Below the pieces are notes generated by a model. It searched no databases and was not told the origin of the DNA. It saw nothing but the letters and a program-made list of their open reading frames with translations. A DNA stretch of 64,000 nt from NCBI GenBank assembly GCA_024233575.1, contig JACKPN010000002.1, positions 1-64,000 on the forward strand, read 5' to 3'. Positions 52,928-62,008 of the stretch are shown here, piece by piece. Numbering within the stretch: the first letter of the stretch is position 1; each line of letters starts with the position of its first letter. A program made the position numbers and the translations under genes. The stretch comes from Chlamydiales bacterium (lineage in GTDB: Bacteria > Chlamydiota > Chlamydiia > Chlamydiales > Criblamydiaceae).

Positions 52928-54417
52928 TGAAAAAGCCTTTTTTATGTTTAGTCATCAGCGGACCTAGCATTCATGAGGCGCGTGAACAGATCAAGAAAGC
53001 TTCGCAGTTTGCCGATGTTTTGGAATTCCGTCTTGATCTATTCAACTTCAAAAAAACCGATGCTATACGTCATCTTCTTGAAGCAACAAAATGTCGTGTC
53101 ATGTTCACATTACGGCATCGCTCTCAAGGAGGAGAGTACAGCGGCGATCAGCTGATGCGTTATGAACAGATTCGTACACTTGCACGTTTGCAACCGGACT
53201 ATCTTGATATCGAATATGATGTCATTGATGAATTGTTCGTTGAGGTTGCTCAGATTGCCCCCAACACTGAGGTGATATGCTCATACCATGATTTTGAGTC
53301 CACGCCGCAAGAGCTAGATTTGATCCTCGAGGCAATGATGATGAAAAAGGCAGCGATATACAAGCTGGCGACGATGGCAAATACCATTAATGACAGCATG
53401 CGTATGCTTAACTTTCTTAAGAAAAATCTGAAAAAAAAAGTGCGTATCGCGGGGATCTGTCTAGGAAAAAAAGGTGAATGTACACGCATTCTCGCTCCTG
53501 TCTTCGGCAGCGCGATCACTTTCGCAACCATCACGGAAGAGTTAAAAACTGCGCCGGGACAGTTGACGGCAGACATCCTTCTCAATATCTATCGTTTTCA
53601 TCAGTTGAACCCCGATACTGATATCTATGGCTTGATCGGCGATCCTGTTAGCCGAAGTACCGGTCATTTATTTCACAACCGATTCTATCGTGAACATAAT
53701 ATTAATGCAGTCTATGTCCGGTTCCCTGTCGGATCCGATGAAGCGCATCAATTTATGCAATATGCGAAAAAGCTGCACTTCCGTGGACTCAGCGTAACCA
53801 TGCCTCTGAAAGAGTGGATTCTGAGCGAACTCGATTTGGCCACCGACGATGTCAATGAGATCGGCGCCTGCAATACGATCGTTTTCGAGGATAAAAAGCT
53901 TTTGGGGTGCAATACCGATGGCTTGGGAGCTGTGCAAGCTTTGGAAAAATACACATCTATAGCAGGGAAGCATGTTGTTGTGATCGGTGCCGGCGGAACG
54001 GCAAAGGCTGTCATTTATGTTCTGAAGCAAAAAGGCGCATTCGTGACGATCGTAAATCGTACCTTGCAGAAAGCGGAGCAGTTGGCTGAACAATTCTCCG
54101 CTAAAGCGAGGCTCCTTAACAACTTTGCCTCCGTTGCTGAAGAGGGTTATGACATTTTGATCAATGCGACGCCTATCGGCATGTTCACCGAGAAGGAGAC
54201 ATTGCCGATCCCCGCGGATAAGCTTTTGCCGGACCGTATAGTGATGGATATCGCTCATAATCCTAAAGAAACACCCCTACTTCGTGAAGCGAAAAAAAGG
54301 GGATGTACTCCTGTTCTTGGTTCTGAGATGTTCGAACTGCAAGCGGAACAACAGCTGAATACCTGGTTTTCTGATCATTCTGTAGATCGTATTGACAAAG
54401 AACAAGTAGAGGTTTAG
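52927..54417 (+). CDS. aroDE: bifunctional 3-dehydroquinate dehydratase / shikimate dehydrogenase
   Basis: The 496-residue fusion has an N-terminal type I dehydroquinase (residues 1-215) with EFRLDLF, CSYHDFE (catalytic His) and YKLATMA (Schiff-base Lys). The C-terminal shikimate dehydrogenase has GLIGDPVSRSTGHLFHN, VTMPLKE, ACNTI, NTDGLGAV and VIGAGGTAKAV (NADP). The first SDH motif differs from the usual HSxSP pattern, as in other chlamydiae. The fusion carries out steps 3 and 4 of aromatic synthesis. Fused aroDE is typical of Chlamydiae and plants. Confidence 0.95.
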   Translation: MKKPFLCLVISGPSIHEAREQIKKASQFADVLEFRLDLFNFKKTDAIRHLLEATKCRVMFTLRHRSQGGEYSGDQLMRYEQIRTLARLQPDYLDIEYDVIDELFVEVAQIAPNTEVICSYHDFESTPQELDLILEAMMMKKAAIYKLATMANTINDSMRMLNFLKKNLKKKVRIAGICLGKKGECTRILAPVFGSAITFATITEELKTAPGQLTADILLNIYRFHQLNPDTDIYGLIGDPVSRSTGHLFHNRFYREHNINAVYVRFPVGSDEAHQFMQYAKKLHFRGLSVTMPLKEWILSELDLATDDVNEIGACNTIVFEDKKLLGCNTDGLGAVQALEKYTSIAGKHVVVIGAGGTAKAVIYVLKQKGAFVTIVNRTLQKAEQLAEQFSAKARLLNNFASVAEEGYDILINATPIGMFTEKETLPIPADKLLPDRIVMDIAHNPKETPLLREAKKRGCTPVLGSEMFELQAEQQLNTWFSDHSVDRIDKEQVEV

Positions 54418-54467
54418 CATTTCTTGCTTTTATGAATTATTAATATACTTTATTGGGAGTAAAAAAA

Positions 54468-55478
54468 ATGATACAATCTTCTATTTTAAGATTCACGACA
54501 TCGCCACTTTATAGACCTCAAAATTTTATTTCTCAAGCAACAGTAAGGTCAGGCGCTTCAACACAACGTAGATTGTTTAGCAGGGACTCCTCGCAAACAC
54601 CACGTCCATTAATGAATCGAGTTAATAGAGCACCTTTATTTTTTGGTGGAGTAGCAGTCGGTGCTATCATTACAATCGCCCTAGTTAATCCGGAAATTGT
54701 CAGCTTATTTAGAAGAGTTCTTGGTGAGATAGAAAATGGTCCTGAAATTGTCAACAGGCTGACTAGGAATCTTGTCAGTGCCATTAAATCCGGTAACTTA
54801 CGAAATGTCAAATACAATGTTAATGAACTTGATAGGCGCTCATCATCTGATTATGAGAACTTTGCAATGATTGCTGTTGAAGAGCAGCAATGGGAAATAG
54901 CTCAATATTTTAGAAATGAAAAGAAGGTGTCTTTCGAAAGCGTTGCTTTTGCGGAGGCAAAACTAGGTAATTTCGAGGTAGTAAAATCTCTCATAGAAAA
55001 TTCAATCATCTCGGCAGATATTAAGAATTATTACCCTCCGATTGAGTCTATCACTGACTGCTCTGATAACATACCATGTCCTGCACGTTATCATAACTTG
55101 CTTTCGGAAGCGATCTGCAATCTAAGCAAGGGCGAAAATGCGAAGAATGAACTATGGGAATTTGTAGATTATCTTCTTGGAAAAGGGTGCAATTTCGATC
55201 AATTTCTACAAAGAGAAACAAATGGCGAGGTGTTAACTGTTGCTGAATACTGTCTGCTTTTTCTGATGACGTTCTGGAGATGGGATGAAGTCCCTATCTT
55301 AATAGAAAAATGTGAAGGCGTTGGTTTGGGTGCCGAGGCAATAAAACTCTTAAACGATCAACGGAAATTCTTCGTAAAAAGGAGTTCTGCGAAGATTGAT
55401 TATAGCGATAAAATTGCAATCGTCGACAACGCATTACAGGCTATCATATCATTTCGCAGGAACAGGTCATACCAATAA
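54468..55478 (+). CDS. accessory protein with mitochondrial-presequence-like N-terminus and ankyrin-like region
   Basis: The ATG at 54468 follows GGGAG. The first 60 residues of the 336-residue product hold nine Arg, one Asp, no Lys and no Glu, with many Ser and Thr (e.g. TQRRLFSRDSS). A hydrophobic segment at about 58-76 (LFFGGVAVGAIITIALV) follows. This is the composition of a mitochondrial presequence plus membrane stop-transfer segment. Residues 100-170 look ankyrin-like (AFAEAKLGNFEVVKSLIEN). A secreted mitochondrion-targeted effector is a hypothesis only. AT-rich, accessory. Confidence 0.65.
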   Translation: MIQSSILRFTTSPLYRPQNFISQATVRSGASTQRRLFSRDSSQTPRPLMNRVNRAPLFFGGVAVGAIITIALVNPEIVSLFRRVLGEIENGPEIVNRLTRNLVSAIKSGNLRNVKYNVNELDRRSSSDYENFAMIAVEEQQWEIAQYFRNEKKVSFESVAFAEAKLGNFEVVKSLIENSIISADIKNYYPPIESITDCSDNIPCPARYHNLLSEAICNLSKGENAKNELWEFVDYLLGKGCNFDQFLQRETNGEVLTVAEYCLLFLMTFWRWDEVPILIEKCEGVGLGAEAIKLLNDQRKFFVKRSSAKIDYSDKIAIVDNALQAIISFRRNRSYQ

Positions 55479-55547
55479 GAGATGAGGGAATGGTAAAGGA
55501 ACAGACAAGTTTGTTCCTTTCAATTTCTTCGTGTGTGCATAAATAAG

Positions 55548-56612
55548 ATGCCTATTGATATGAATAATAATTTTAAATATACGCTCAATGCTGATGAATA
55601 TACCTGGAAAAATGCATTACTCTGGGGTAATTGCATAGGGCATGTTAAGAAGATTTGTGAAGGTAGATTAGGCGATCGGACCGTGCACGCCCTAATTGCT
55701 CTTGCAGAGTTGCCCCCAATTATTGGGCAGATAGTATCTATAGCAGAGAAATTCATAGTCACCAGTAATGCTATTCAAACAACTGAACCTCATTCATCTC
55801 TACAGATAGAGCGTAACGATGATCAGGAGAGTTCGAACCTGAACCTTTATCCTCCGGAAATTGCCAATATAACTTCTCGAATTTCTGTAGAAAGTCAAAT
55901 TAATAGTTTTAAGGCTATTGATGGATGCAAAGTATATGGGGAAAACGATGAGCAGGTCGAAATCGCTCTTTTAGGTGATCGAGTGAATCATGACACACAA
56001 TTTTTTGCCTGGAAATTACATATTTCTGCTAATCCGGAAAATGCCGGTCAAATTCTTGCAGCAATCAAGGGTGTGTTACTTGAACATAAGCCTCATTTTA
56101 AATTTATCAAAAATGAAGAGCTTATAGATGAATATAATAGCTTTGAGAACCCTGTCTTTCCTGAACGGGGGCGATTTAAGGAAGGTAAATTTATCACAAT
56201 TTACGCCAAGAATGAAGAGGAAATATCATTCTTAGCAAGAGATCTGGATACTGCGCTACAAAAAGCGTTGAAAGATCGCGTTATCAATATTGATGTACCA
56301 AATCCTTCTGTCTGTCGTACAGATCGTCCCATTGGGCGAACTGGACTTTTGTGGGCGAGACATGATCAGGCAGGTTGTCCGATTACTGATATTGACTTTA
56401 AAGAAGGAACGCATGCAGCAGCCGCAATAGGAAATTATCATGTAACGACATATTTCCCGCTTGAATGGGCTTTTGAGTGCGAACCTCAAGAAATGGAAAG
56501 AAAAATTCAAAACAAAGACGTTGGCGTAATAACGAAGGTACATACAGATATTTTTGAAAAAGATTGGGGAGTCGTTACGTGGAACTCAGAAACACAGAGA
56601 TTTGAAATCTAA
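55548..56612 (+). CDS. stand-alone LanKC/OspF-like phospho-Ser/Thr lyase domain protein
   Basis: The start at 55548 is chosen over a GTG at 55533 and an internal ATG at 55560; none has a good ribosome site. The 354-residue product has an N-terminal segment with HALIALAELPPIIGQIVSIAEKFI (about 47-70). From residue 155 it resembles the N-terminal lyase domain of class III/IV lanthionine synthetases: FAWKLHISANPENAGQIL (K156-x-H158), HFKFIKN (K185), RGRFKEGKFITIYA (K214) and a TDRPIGRTG strip. The K-x-H pair is the base and acid of OspF/SpvC-type phosphothreonine lyases. No kinase or cyclase domain follows. Residues 230-354 are unrecognised. Confidence 0.6.
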   Translation: MPIDMNNNFKYTLNADEYTWKNALLWGNCIGHVKKICEGRLGDRTVHALIALAELPPIIGQIVSIAEKFIVTSNAIQTTEPHSSLQIERNDDQESSNLNLYPPEIANITSRISVESQINSFKAIDGCKVYGENDEQVEIALLGDRVNHDTQFFAWKLHISANPENAGQILAAIKGVLLEHKPHFKFIKNEELIDEYNSFENPVFPERGRFKEGKFITIYAKNEEEISFLARDLDTALQKALKDRVINIDVPNPSVCRTDRPIGRTGLLWARHDQAGCPITDIDFKEGTHAAAAIGNYHVTTYFPLEWAFECEPQEMERKIQNKDVGVITKVHTDIFEKDWGVVTWNSETQRFEI

Positions 56613-56692
56613 GCGGTAATACAATTGCGTAGTGGTGAGCCTTTGATGTCTTTTCCACACAAAGCTCTTTACCTGACAAGTCTAAGAGAATT

Positions 56693-56707
56693 AAAAAATC
56701 GTTTTTT
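56693..56707. terminator. weak A-T inverted repeat between convergent genes
   Basis: AAAAAA (56693-56698), TCG, TTTTTT (56702-56707) lies between the lyase-like gene and the convergent paralogue. The stem is only A-T, so its terminator value is doubtful. Confidence 0.25.
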
Positions 56708-56709
56708 GG

Positions 56710-57279
56710 CTAGGAGAAATCTTTGGCCCAACTATCTACTAATTCTTCAAGCTGTTCTTCACTCCAGTTAGCGAATACCGGTGAGAATTCGAAGGGTGCA
56801 AAGTAGGGATCGGAAATATCGTCATCGGAGGAGGAATCGGTCGAATAGTCATCGTTGGAATCTATCCCATCTAAATCTTGTGACCATGTCGGACAGCTTA
56901 CTTGTCCGTGGAAGGAACACTCGGATTCTTCTTTTAGTTTTTTGACATCTTGTCTGTATCTGCTGCTTTCCGCCAGTTTACGATAAATCCTTGGCTCAAT
57001 GCAACAAGAGCAGTAAAAATGTTCTTCGAGGAATTTTCGTATCGTCATAGCCTCACCGATAGTAGTTTTTTTCCTTGACAGTGTCATCACACGAGCGGTT
57101 TGTGATGTTCTATCACCATGTTCGATAGGCAGCAAAAGAGCAAAACGATCCTTGGCAATTTTTATCGTTCTTTCAATCTTTGCAGGAACGGGATCAGCGT
57201 TTTGTTGAGTTTGGATTTCCGAAGCAATCCATTTCTTGGCTTCTTCTATTGAGTTGAAGGTTGTACAATTTAATGACAT
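56710..57279 (-). CDS. paralogue A of a tandem pair, Ser/Asp linker protein
   Basis: The 189-residue protein shares with the next gene a conserved N-terminal domain (about residues 1-60): TFN(S/T)IEEAK(K/Q)WIA.EIQTQQ.ADPVP.KIE(R/K)TIKIAKDR.ALLLP. The pair also shares an EPRI motif and a PTWSQ.L..IDS segment. Its Asp/Ser linker is short (YSTDSSSDDDIS), and the C-terminus is acidic (EEQLEELVDSW). There is no signal peptide. The start ATG and upstream bases match the paralogue, showing that the duplication included the leader. Function unknown. Confidence 0.7.
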   Translation of the reverse strand: MSLNCTTFNSIEEAKKWIASEIQTQQNADPVPAKIERTIKIAKDRFALLLPIEHGDRTSQTARVMTLSRKKTTIGEAMTIRKFLEEHFYCSCCIEPRIYRKLAESSRYRQDVKKLKEESECSFHGQVSCPTWSQDLDGIDSNDDYSTDSSSDDDISDPYFAPFEFSPVFANWSEEQLEELVDSWAKDFS

Positions 57280-57450
57280 CGTAATTTCTCTGTTTTTTTA
57301 CAATGAAGGTATCAGTGTCAATTGGCGCATGTTCTATTCTTTGATTGTCGTAAGAATAGCAGGGGCAATTAGCATCTAAAATGTGAACGTTAAACGTTCG
57401 TTGCTGAGTTTAATCGAAAATCATACACGAGATTAGAGGATTTTCTCTTA

Positions 57451-58119
57451 TCATGACTTTTGAGAACTATTTTTCGAAGACCATTCTTCTGATAAGTATC
57501 CCTCGTCTACTAGGTCTTCAATTATGGAGTTGAACTGTTCCTCTGTTACTTGGAAATCATTGTCATAAACGGAGGAATCATCGGAGGAATCATCGGAGGA
57601 ATCAACGGAGGAATCATCGGAGGAATCATCGGAGGAATATTTACGGTCGCTATCAATGCGATTTAACTTTTGTGACCATGTTGGAGATACACCTTCAAAA
57701 TGAAAGGGTTCCTCTGACTCTTCTTCAAGTCTCTTGATTTCTTGTCTATATGCTTGGTTGGAGGTTGAGATGCATGAAATTCTTGGTTCGATAAGACAAG
57801 TACCATAAAACTGTTCTTGGAGAAAACTCTGTATCTCTTTAGCAGTTTCGAGTGTAGATTCCTTTTTTGACATAGTTATCAAACGAGCCGGAGGAAAAAT
57901 TTTATCACCATACACGCTTTTACATAGTAATAAATAGAATCCTGGCGGATTTTCAGAAAATTTTAGAGGTAGCAAAAGAGCAAGGCGGTCTTTGGCAATT
58001 TTTATTGTTTTTTCAATCTTTTCAGGAACGGGATCAGCTTTTTGTTGAGTTTGGATTTCCAAAGCAATCCATTGCTTGGCTTCCTCTATTGTGTTAAAGG
58101 TTGACCAATCAAATGACAT
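57451..58119 (-). CDS. paralogue B of a tandem pair, with expandable Ser/Asp repeat linker
   Basis: The 222-residue protein has the same N-terminal domain as its neighbour and an extra segment (NPPGFYLLLCKSVYGDKIF) missing there. Its linker is built of SDDS repeats, encoded by a 12-base DNA repeat at 57571-57639, and it ends in a different C-terminus with TEEQFNSIIEDLV. No signal peptide or membrane segment. Function unknown; the low-complexity linker suggests flexible joining of two modules. Confidence 0.7.
   Translation of the reverse strand: MSFDWSTFNTIEEAKQWIALEIQTQQKADPVPEKIEKTIKIAKDRLALLLPLKFSENPPGFYLLLCKSVYGDKIFPPARLITMSKKESTLETAKEIQSFLQEQFYGTCLIEPRISCISTSNQAYRQEIKRLEEESEEPFHFEGVSPTWSQKLNRIDSDRKYSSDDSSDDSSVDSSDDSSDDSSVYDNDFQVTEEQFNSIIEDLVDEGYLSEEWSSKNSSQKS
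57571..57639. repeat. 12-base tandem repeat encoding the Ser/Asp linker
   Basis: GGAGGAATCATC occurs at 57571, 57583, 57607 and 57619; the 57595 unit has a one-base variant (ATCAAC), and a partial unit begins at 57631. A 12-base unit keeps the reading frame when copies are gained or lost. Confidence 0.9.
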
Positions 58120-58246
58120 AGTAATCCTTTTGTATTTTTGGAATGAAGATACTAATGTTTCTGTGTCTATAGGTGCAAGATCTATTCTTGCTATTTTCCT
58201 TTATTCGCGAGTATAATTAGTTCTTAATGCAACGAAGGGGTGAGCG

Positions 58247-59368
58247 ATGATAATCGGGGTGCCAAAAGAGATTAAGCGTCATGAATATCGGGTTGGAGCA
58301 ACACCGGCAATGGTGCACGCACTCGTAGATGCGGGGCATCAAGTGTTGATCGAGACGCATAGCGGTACAAAGATTGGCTACTCTGACGAGATTTTTGCTG
58401 CGGCGGGAGCGACGATTGTTTCAGGACCGGACGAGGTCTACGGCCAAGCTGACATGGTCATTAAGGTGAAAGAGCCACAGCCTTCTGAATACTCTTTGCT
58501 GCGCAAGGGACAAATACTCTTTTGTTATCTGCACTTAGCACCCGATCCTGTGCAGACGGAACATCTCGTTAAAAGCGGCGTTGTCGCTATCGCCTATGAA
58601 ACAGTCACTGACGAACACGGCAGGCTGCCGCTTCTCGAACCGATGAGTGAAATCGCCGGAAGGATCGCCATCCAAGTGGGCGCTAGCGCTTTGCAAATGA
58701 ACAACGGCGGAAAAGGGCTCTTGATGGGCGGCGTTCCCGGCGTTCTCCCGGCAAGGGTGCTGATCATCGGCGGCGGTGCTGCAGGTACAGAGTCGGCGCG
58801 GATGGCTTTTGGTCTGGGCGCCGATGTCACGATCCTCGATACCAACCTGCGGCGCCTACGTTATCTCGATGCGATGTTCGGCCATAAGCTGAAAACGCTT
58901 TATTCTTCTCCGCTAGTTATCGAAGAGATGGTTCAGAAATCCGATCTCGTTGTCGGGGCTGTGCTCATTCACGGCAAGAGCGCACCGAAACTTCTCACTC
59001 GTGAAATGCTGAAAAAGATGGCTCCGGGATCGGCAATCGTCGATGTGGCGATCGACCAGGGAGGCTGCACCGAAACTTCGCATCCGACGAGCCACGATGA
59101 GCCTTTTTACATCGTCGATGACATTGTCCATTACTGCGTGACCAACATGCCCGGAGCATGCGCACGCACATCGACGCAGGCGCTGACTAACGCTACCATG
59201 GCGTACGCTTTGCGTATCGCCAACAAAGGTGTCAAGAACGCGCTCATGGAAGATAAGCATCTTCGAAATGGTCTTAACGTTTGCCATGGCGCGGTCACTT
59301 GCGAACCTGTCGCCCAAGACCTGGGCTATGACTATATTCTACCGGAAAAAGCTATTACATCTTTATGA
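58247..59368 (+). CDS. ald: alanine dehydrogenase
   Basis: The 373-residue protein begins MIIGVPKEIKRHEYRVGATP and shows YETVTDEHGRLPLLEPMSEIAGR, the NAD-binding GGGAAGTESARMA and the VDVAIDQGGCTETS segment. It interconverts L-alanine and pyruvate plus ammonia, giving the cell a route from host alanine to central metabolism. The Hsp70 gene starts 4 bases inside its end. Confidence 0.96.
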   Translation: MIIGVPKEIKRHEYRVGATPAMVHALVDAGHQVLIETHSGTKIGYSDEIFAAAGATIVSGPDEVYGQADMVIKVKEPQPSEYSLLRKGQILFCYLHLAPDPVQTEHLVKSGVVAIAYETVTDEHGRLPLLEPMSEIAGRIAIQVGASALQMNNGGKGLLMGGVPGVLPARVLIIGGGAAGTESARMAFGLGADVTILDTNLRRLRYLDAMFGHKLKTLYSSPLVIEEMVQKSDLVVGAVLIHGKSAPKLLTREMLKKMAPGSAIVDVAIDQGGCTETSHPTSHDEPFYIVDDIVHYCVTNMPGACARTSTQALTNATMAYALRIANKGVKNALMEDKHLRNGLNVCHGAVTCEPVAQDLGYDYILPEKAITSL

Positions 59369-62004
59369 GATATATCATTGGCATCGACTTAGGAACGACA
59401 AACAGTTGTGTTTCCTATGTCGATACTTCGCAATCTATTTCTACCATCCAGCAGTTTCCCATTCCTCAGCAGACAGCTGAAGGAGTTGTGGAGGCTTCAT
59501 TGACGCTACCGTCGTTTTGCTACTTGCCATCCGATGGAGACCCCATTGTTGGTATCTATGCGCGCGACCACGGCGCAAAAATTCCGACACGGCAGATCGC
59601 TTCGGCAAAGAGCTGGTTATGCCATGGCGGCACCGACCGACGCAGCGCCTTTCTGCCTCTTGAAGCAGATGCGGATCGCCACTTGAGTCCTGTCGAGGCT
59701 ACGGCATGTTACCTGTCGCACATCCGTGAAGCGTGGAACAGTATGATTGCGAAAGGCGATAGCGAGGCGCTTTGTGAAGAACAAGAGGTAATCGTCACTG
59801 TTCCCGCATCGTTTGATGAAGTGGCGCGGGCGCTCACTGCCGAAGCGGCGAAGATGGCAGGATTTTCCCGTATCACTTTCCTTGAAGAGCCACAAGCGGC
59901 GTTCTATGCATGGATCGCCAAGCACGAGAAGCAATGGCGGGAAAAGATGCGCCCCGGTGAGCGTATCTTCGTCTGCGACATTGGTGGGGGGACCACCGAC
60001 TTCAGCTTGATCGAAGTAACTGACGGAGGTTTCCAACGGATGGCGGTCGGCGAACACTTGCTTCTTGGAGGCGATAACATCGATCTTGCCATCGCTCATG
60101 CGACAGGATTAACCGATTTAACGGCAGAACAGCGGCATCAGCTGCTGCATGAAGCGCGTCGAGCAAAAGAAAGTATTTTTTCCGGGGAAGATAGCTATAC
60201 CATCCAGATTCATGGCGAAGGTTCGCAAGTTGTCGGCGGCAGCATCACGGCATCTATTTCCCGTGAGCAATTAGGGAAGGTCGTCCTTGAAGGTTTCTTT
60301 GGAACTCTCTCTTGGGAGGAAGCAAGGCAACTGCGCCGCGCGCGCGGTATGCGGACGATGGGCTTGCCTTATGAAGATGAGCCATCATTTATTAAACAGA
60401 TAGCCCATTTCCTTCATTGCCATGCCGAAGGGCGTCCGCCAGAGTACATCCTTTTCAACGGTGGAACACTAAATGCGCAGCCGTTCCGTGAAGCGATTAT
60501 GGAGGCTTTAGGAAGGTGGTTTACCCTGCCGCAGGTGCTGGCGCCTAATCATCTTGATCTCGCAGTCTCCCGCGGTGCCGCATATTTTGGTAAGGCGCGC
60601 CGAGGAGAAGGGATCAGAATCAAATCGGGATCTGCACGCGCCTTCTACCTCGAGATCGAGAACGAGGGGAAGAAAGAGGCTCTCACGCTGATGCCGCGAG
60701 GGAGCGACGAGGGCGCTGTGTTCCAGCCGAAGCAGACGTTTCAGCTCAAAGCCAATAGTCCCGTATCTTTCCAACTATATACTTCACACGTCCGCTTGCA
60801 TGATCAGCCTGGCGATCTCGTTGCCATCGATGAAGAAGAACTGCACTGCCTGCCGCCAATCCATACCGTTCTTCGTTTTGGCAAAAAAGAAGCGGTGATT
60901 CCCGTGACGTTGAAGATAGCTCTGACAGAGATTGGCACACTAGAACTGTGGCTTGATTCGCAGAATACAGAGCATCGTTGGTCGCTGGAATTCCAGCTGA
61001 AAAGGGCAACGGGACAGGAAGACGCGCTCGGCGCTATCGGTGCAGCACGGAAGGACGAGACCTTTGATGAAAATTACCTCAATGGAGCAAAAGGGGTGAT
61101 TGAAGAGGTGTTTTCCGGTAAAATAGCGCCTAAAGAGCTAATGGCCAAGCTTGAGAACTTCCTCGAAAGGCCTCGTAGCGACTGGCCGCCCAGTATTCTT
61201 CGCGGCCTTTGGGAAGCCCTTTACGTGCAGGCGCAGAGGCGCAAAGTATCCCCGGAACATGAGGCGCGCTGGTGGAATGCCGCCGGATATTTTCTCAGAC
61301 CGGGATGCGGTTATCCTCTTGATGACCATCGCGTGAAGGCGCTATGGAAAATCATTTTAGAGGAATTTAACCGTCCTTCGTCGTCTGAAGTAGAGATACA
61401 GAAAGCAATCTGTTACCGTCGCATCGCCGGCGGGCTCACTAAAGGACAGCAAATGCAGCTGGCATCGAAATTATTACCGACGTTTTTTAATAGGAAATGT
61501 GGTAAAATAGATGCCAAAGGGAAAGGGGACCGCTACCGCTTTCTGGAGATGCTGCGAACAACCGCTTCATTGGAACGACTTCAACAACAGATCAAACGAC
61601 AACTTGGGACTGCTTTGCTTCACCGGATTGGAAAAGGCGAGGGCAGCCATGTCGAATTTTGGGCATTGGGACGTTTTGCCGCGCGTCATCTCCTTTACGG
61701 CGGCCCCGACGATGTTTTGCCGAAAGAAACATGCGCCGAATGGATAGAGGCATTAGGGTCGTCACGCCATCTCGCTGCCGACAACTACGTTGCCGCTGTC
61801 TTGCCGATGGTGCGCCGCTCCGATTTCCATAGCCATAACCTCAGCGATGCCGCTGTGGCCAAAGCTATTGCCCCGGTGAAAGGGACTGAAGCAGGGAAGC
61901 ACCTTGAGCTGGGCGCGCTGTCAACAGGGGAGTTGACTCCTCAAGAACAGGCGCAATGGTTCGGTGAACAGCTCCCGACAGGGTTAATTCTAACGACGGA
62001 ATAA
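59365..62004 (+). CDS. Hsp70-family protein with long atypical C-terminus
   Basis: The 879-residue protein has an Hsp70/actin-type ATPase at residues 1-400: IIGIDLGTTNSCVSYVD, PASFDEVARALT, LEEPQAAFYAWI, VCDIGGGTTDFSLIEV and an ILFNGGTL segment. The C-terminal half lacks the standard substrate-binding domain and is a long, mostly helical region found in a class of large bacterial Hsp70 relatives. No J-domain or GrpE gene is nearby. It overlaps ald by 4 bases and precedes the SNF2 gene by 4 bases, so all three are probably co-transcribed. Confidence 0.85.
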   Translation: MRYIIGIDLGTTNSCVSYVDTSQSISTIQQFPIPQQTAEGVVEASLTLPSFCYLPSDGDPIVGIYARDHGAKIPTRQIASAKSWLCHGGTDRRSAFLPLEADADRHLSPVEATACYLSHIREAWNSMIAKGDSEALCEEQEVIVTVPASFDEVARALTAEAAKMAGFSRITFLEEPQAAFYAWIAKHEKQWREKMRPGERIFVCDIGGGTTDFSLIEVTDGGFQRMAVGEHLLLGGDNIDLAIAHATGLTDLTAEQRHQLLHEARRAKESIFSGEDSYTIQIHGEGSQVVGGSITASISREQLGKVVLEGFFGTLSWEEARQLRRARGMRTMGLPYEDEPSFIKQIAHFLHCHAEGRPPEYILFNGGTLNAQPFREAIMEALGRWFTLPQVLAPNHLDLAVSRGAAYFGKARRGEGIRIKSGSARAFYLEIENEGKKEALTLMPRGSDEGAVFQPKQTFQLKANSPVSFQLYTSHVRLHDQPGDLVAIDEEELHCLPPIHTVLRFGKKEAVIPVTLKIALTEIGTLELWLDSQNTEHRWSLEFQLKRATGQEDALGAIGAARKDETFDENYLNGAKGVIEEVFSGKIAPKELMAKLENFLERPRSDWPPSILRGLWEALYVQAQRRKVSPEHEARWWNAAGYFLRPGCGYPLDDHRVKALWKIILEEFNRPSSSEVEIQKAICYRRIAGGLTKGQQMQLASKLLPTFFNRKCGKIDAKGKGDRYRFLEMLRTTASLERLQQQIKRQLGTALLHRIGKGEGSHVEFWALGRFAARHLLYGGPDDVLPKETCAEWIEALGSSRHLAADNYVAAVLPMVRRSDFHSHNLSDAAVAKAIAPVKGTEAGKHLELGALSTGELTPQEQAQWFGEQLPTGLILTTE

Positions 62005-62008
62005 TTGC

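Noticed and set aside
57571..57639. Possible CRISPR-like array
   Set aside because: The repeat is 12 bases with no spacers and is a coding Ser/Asp repeat.
55548..58119. Lanthipeptide biosynthetic cluster
   Set aside because: Only the lyase-like domain is present; kinase, cyclase, precursor peptide and transporter genes are absent.
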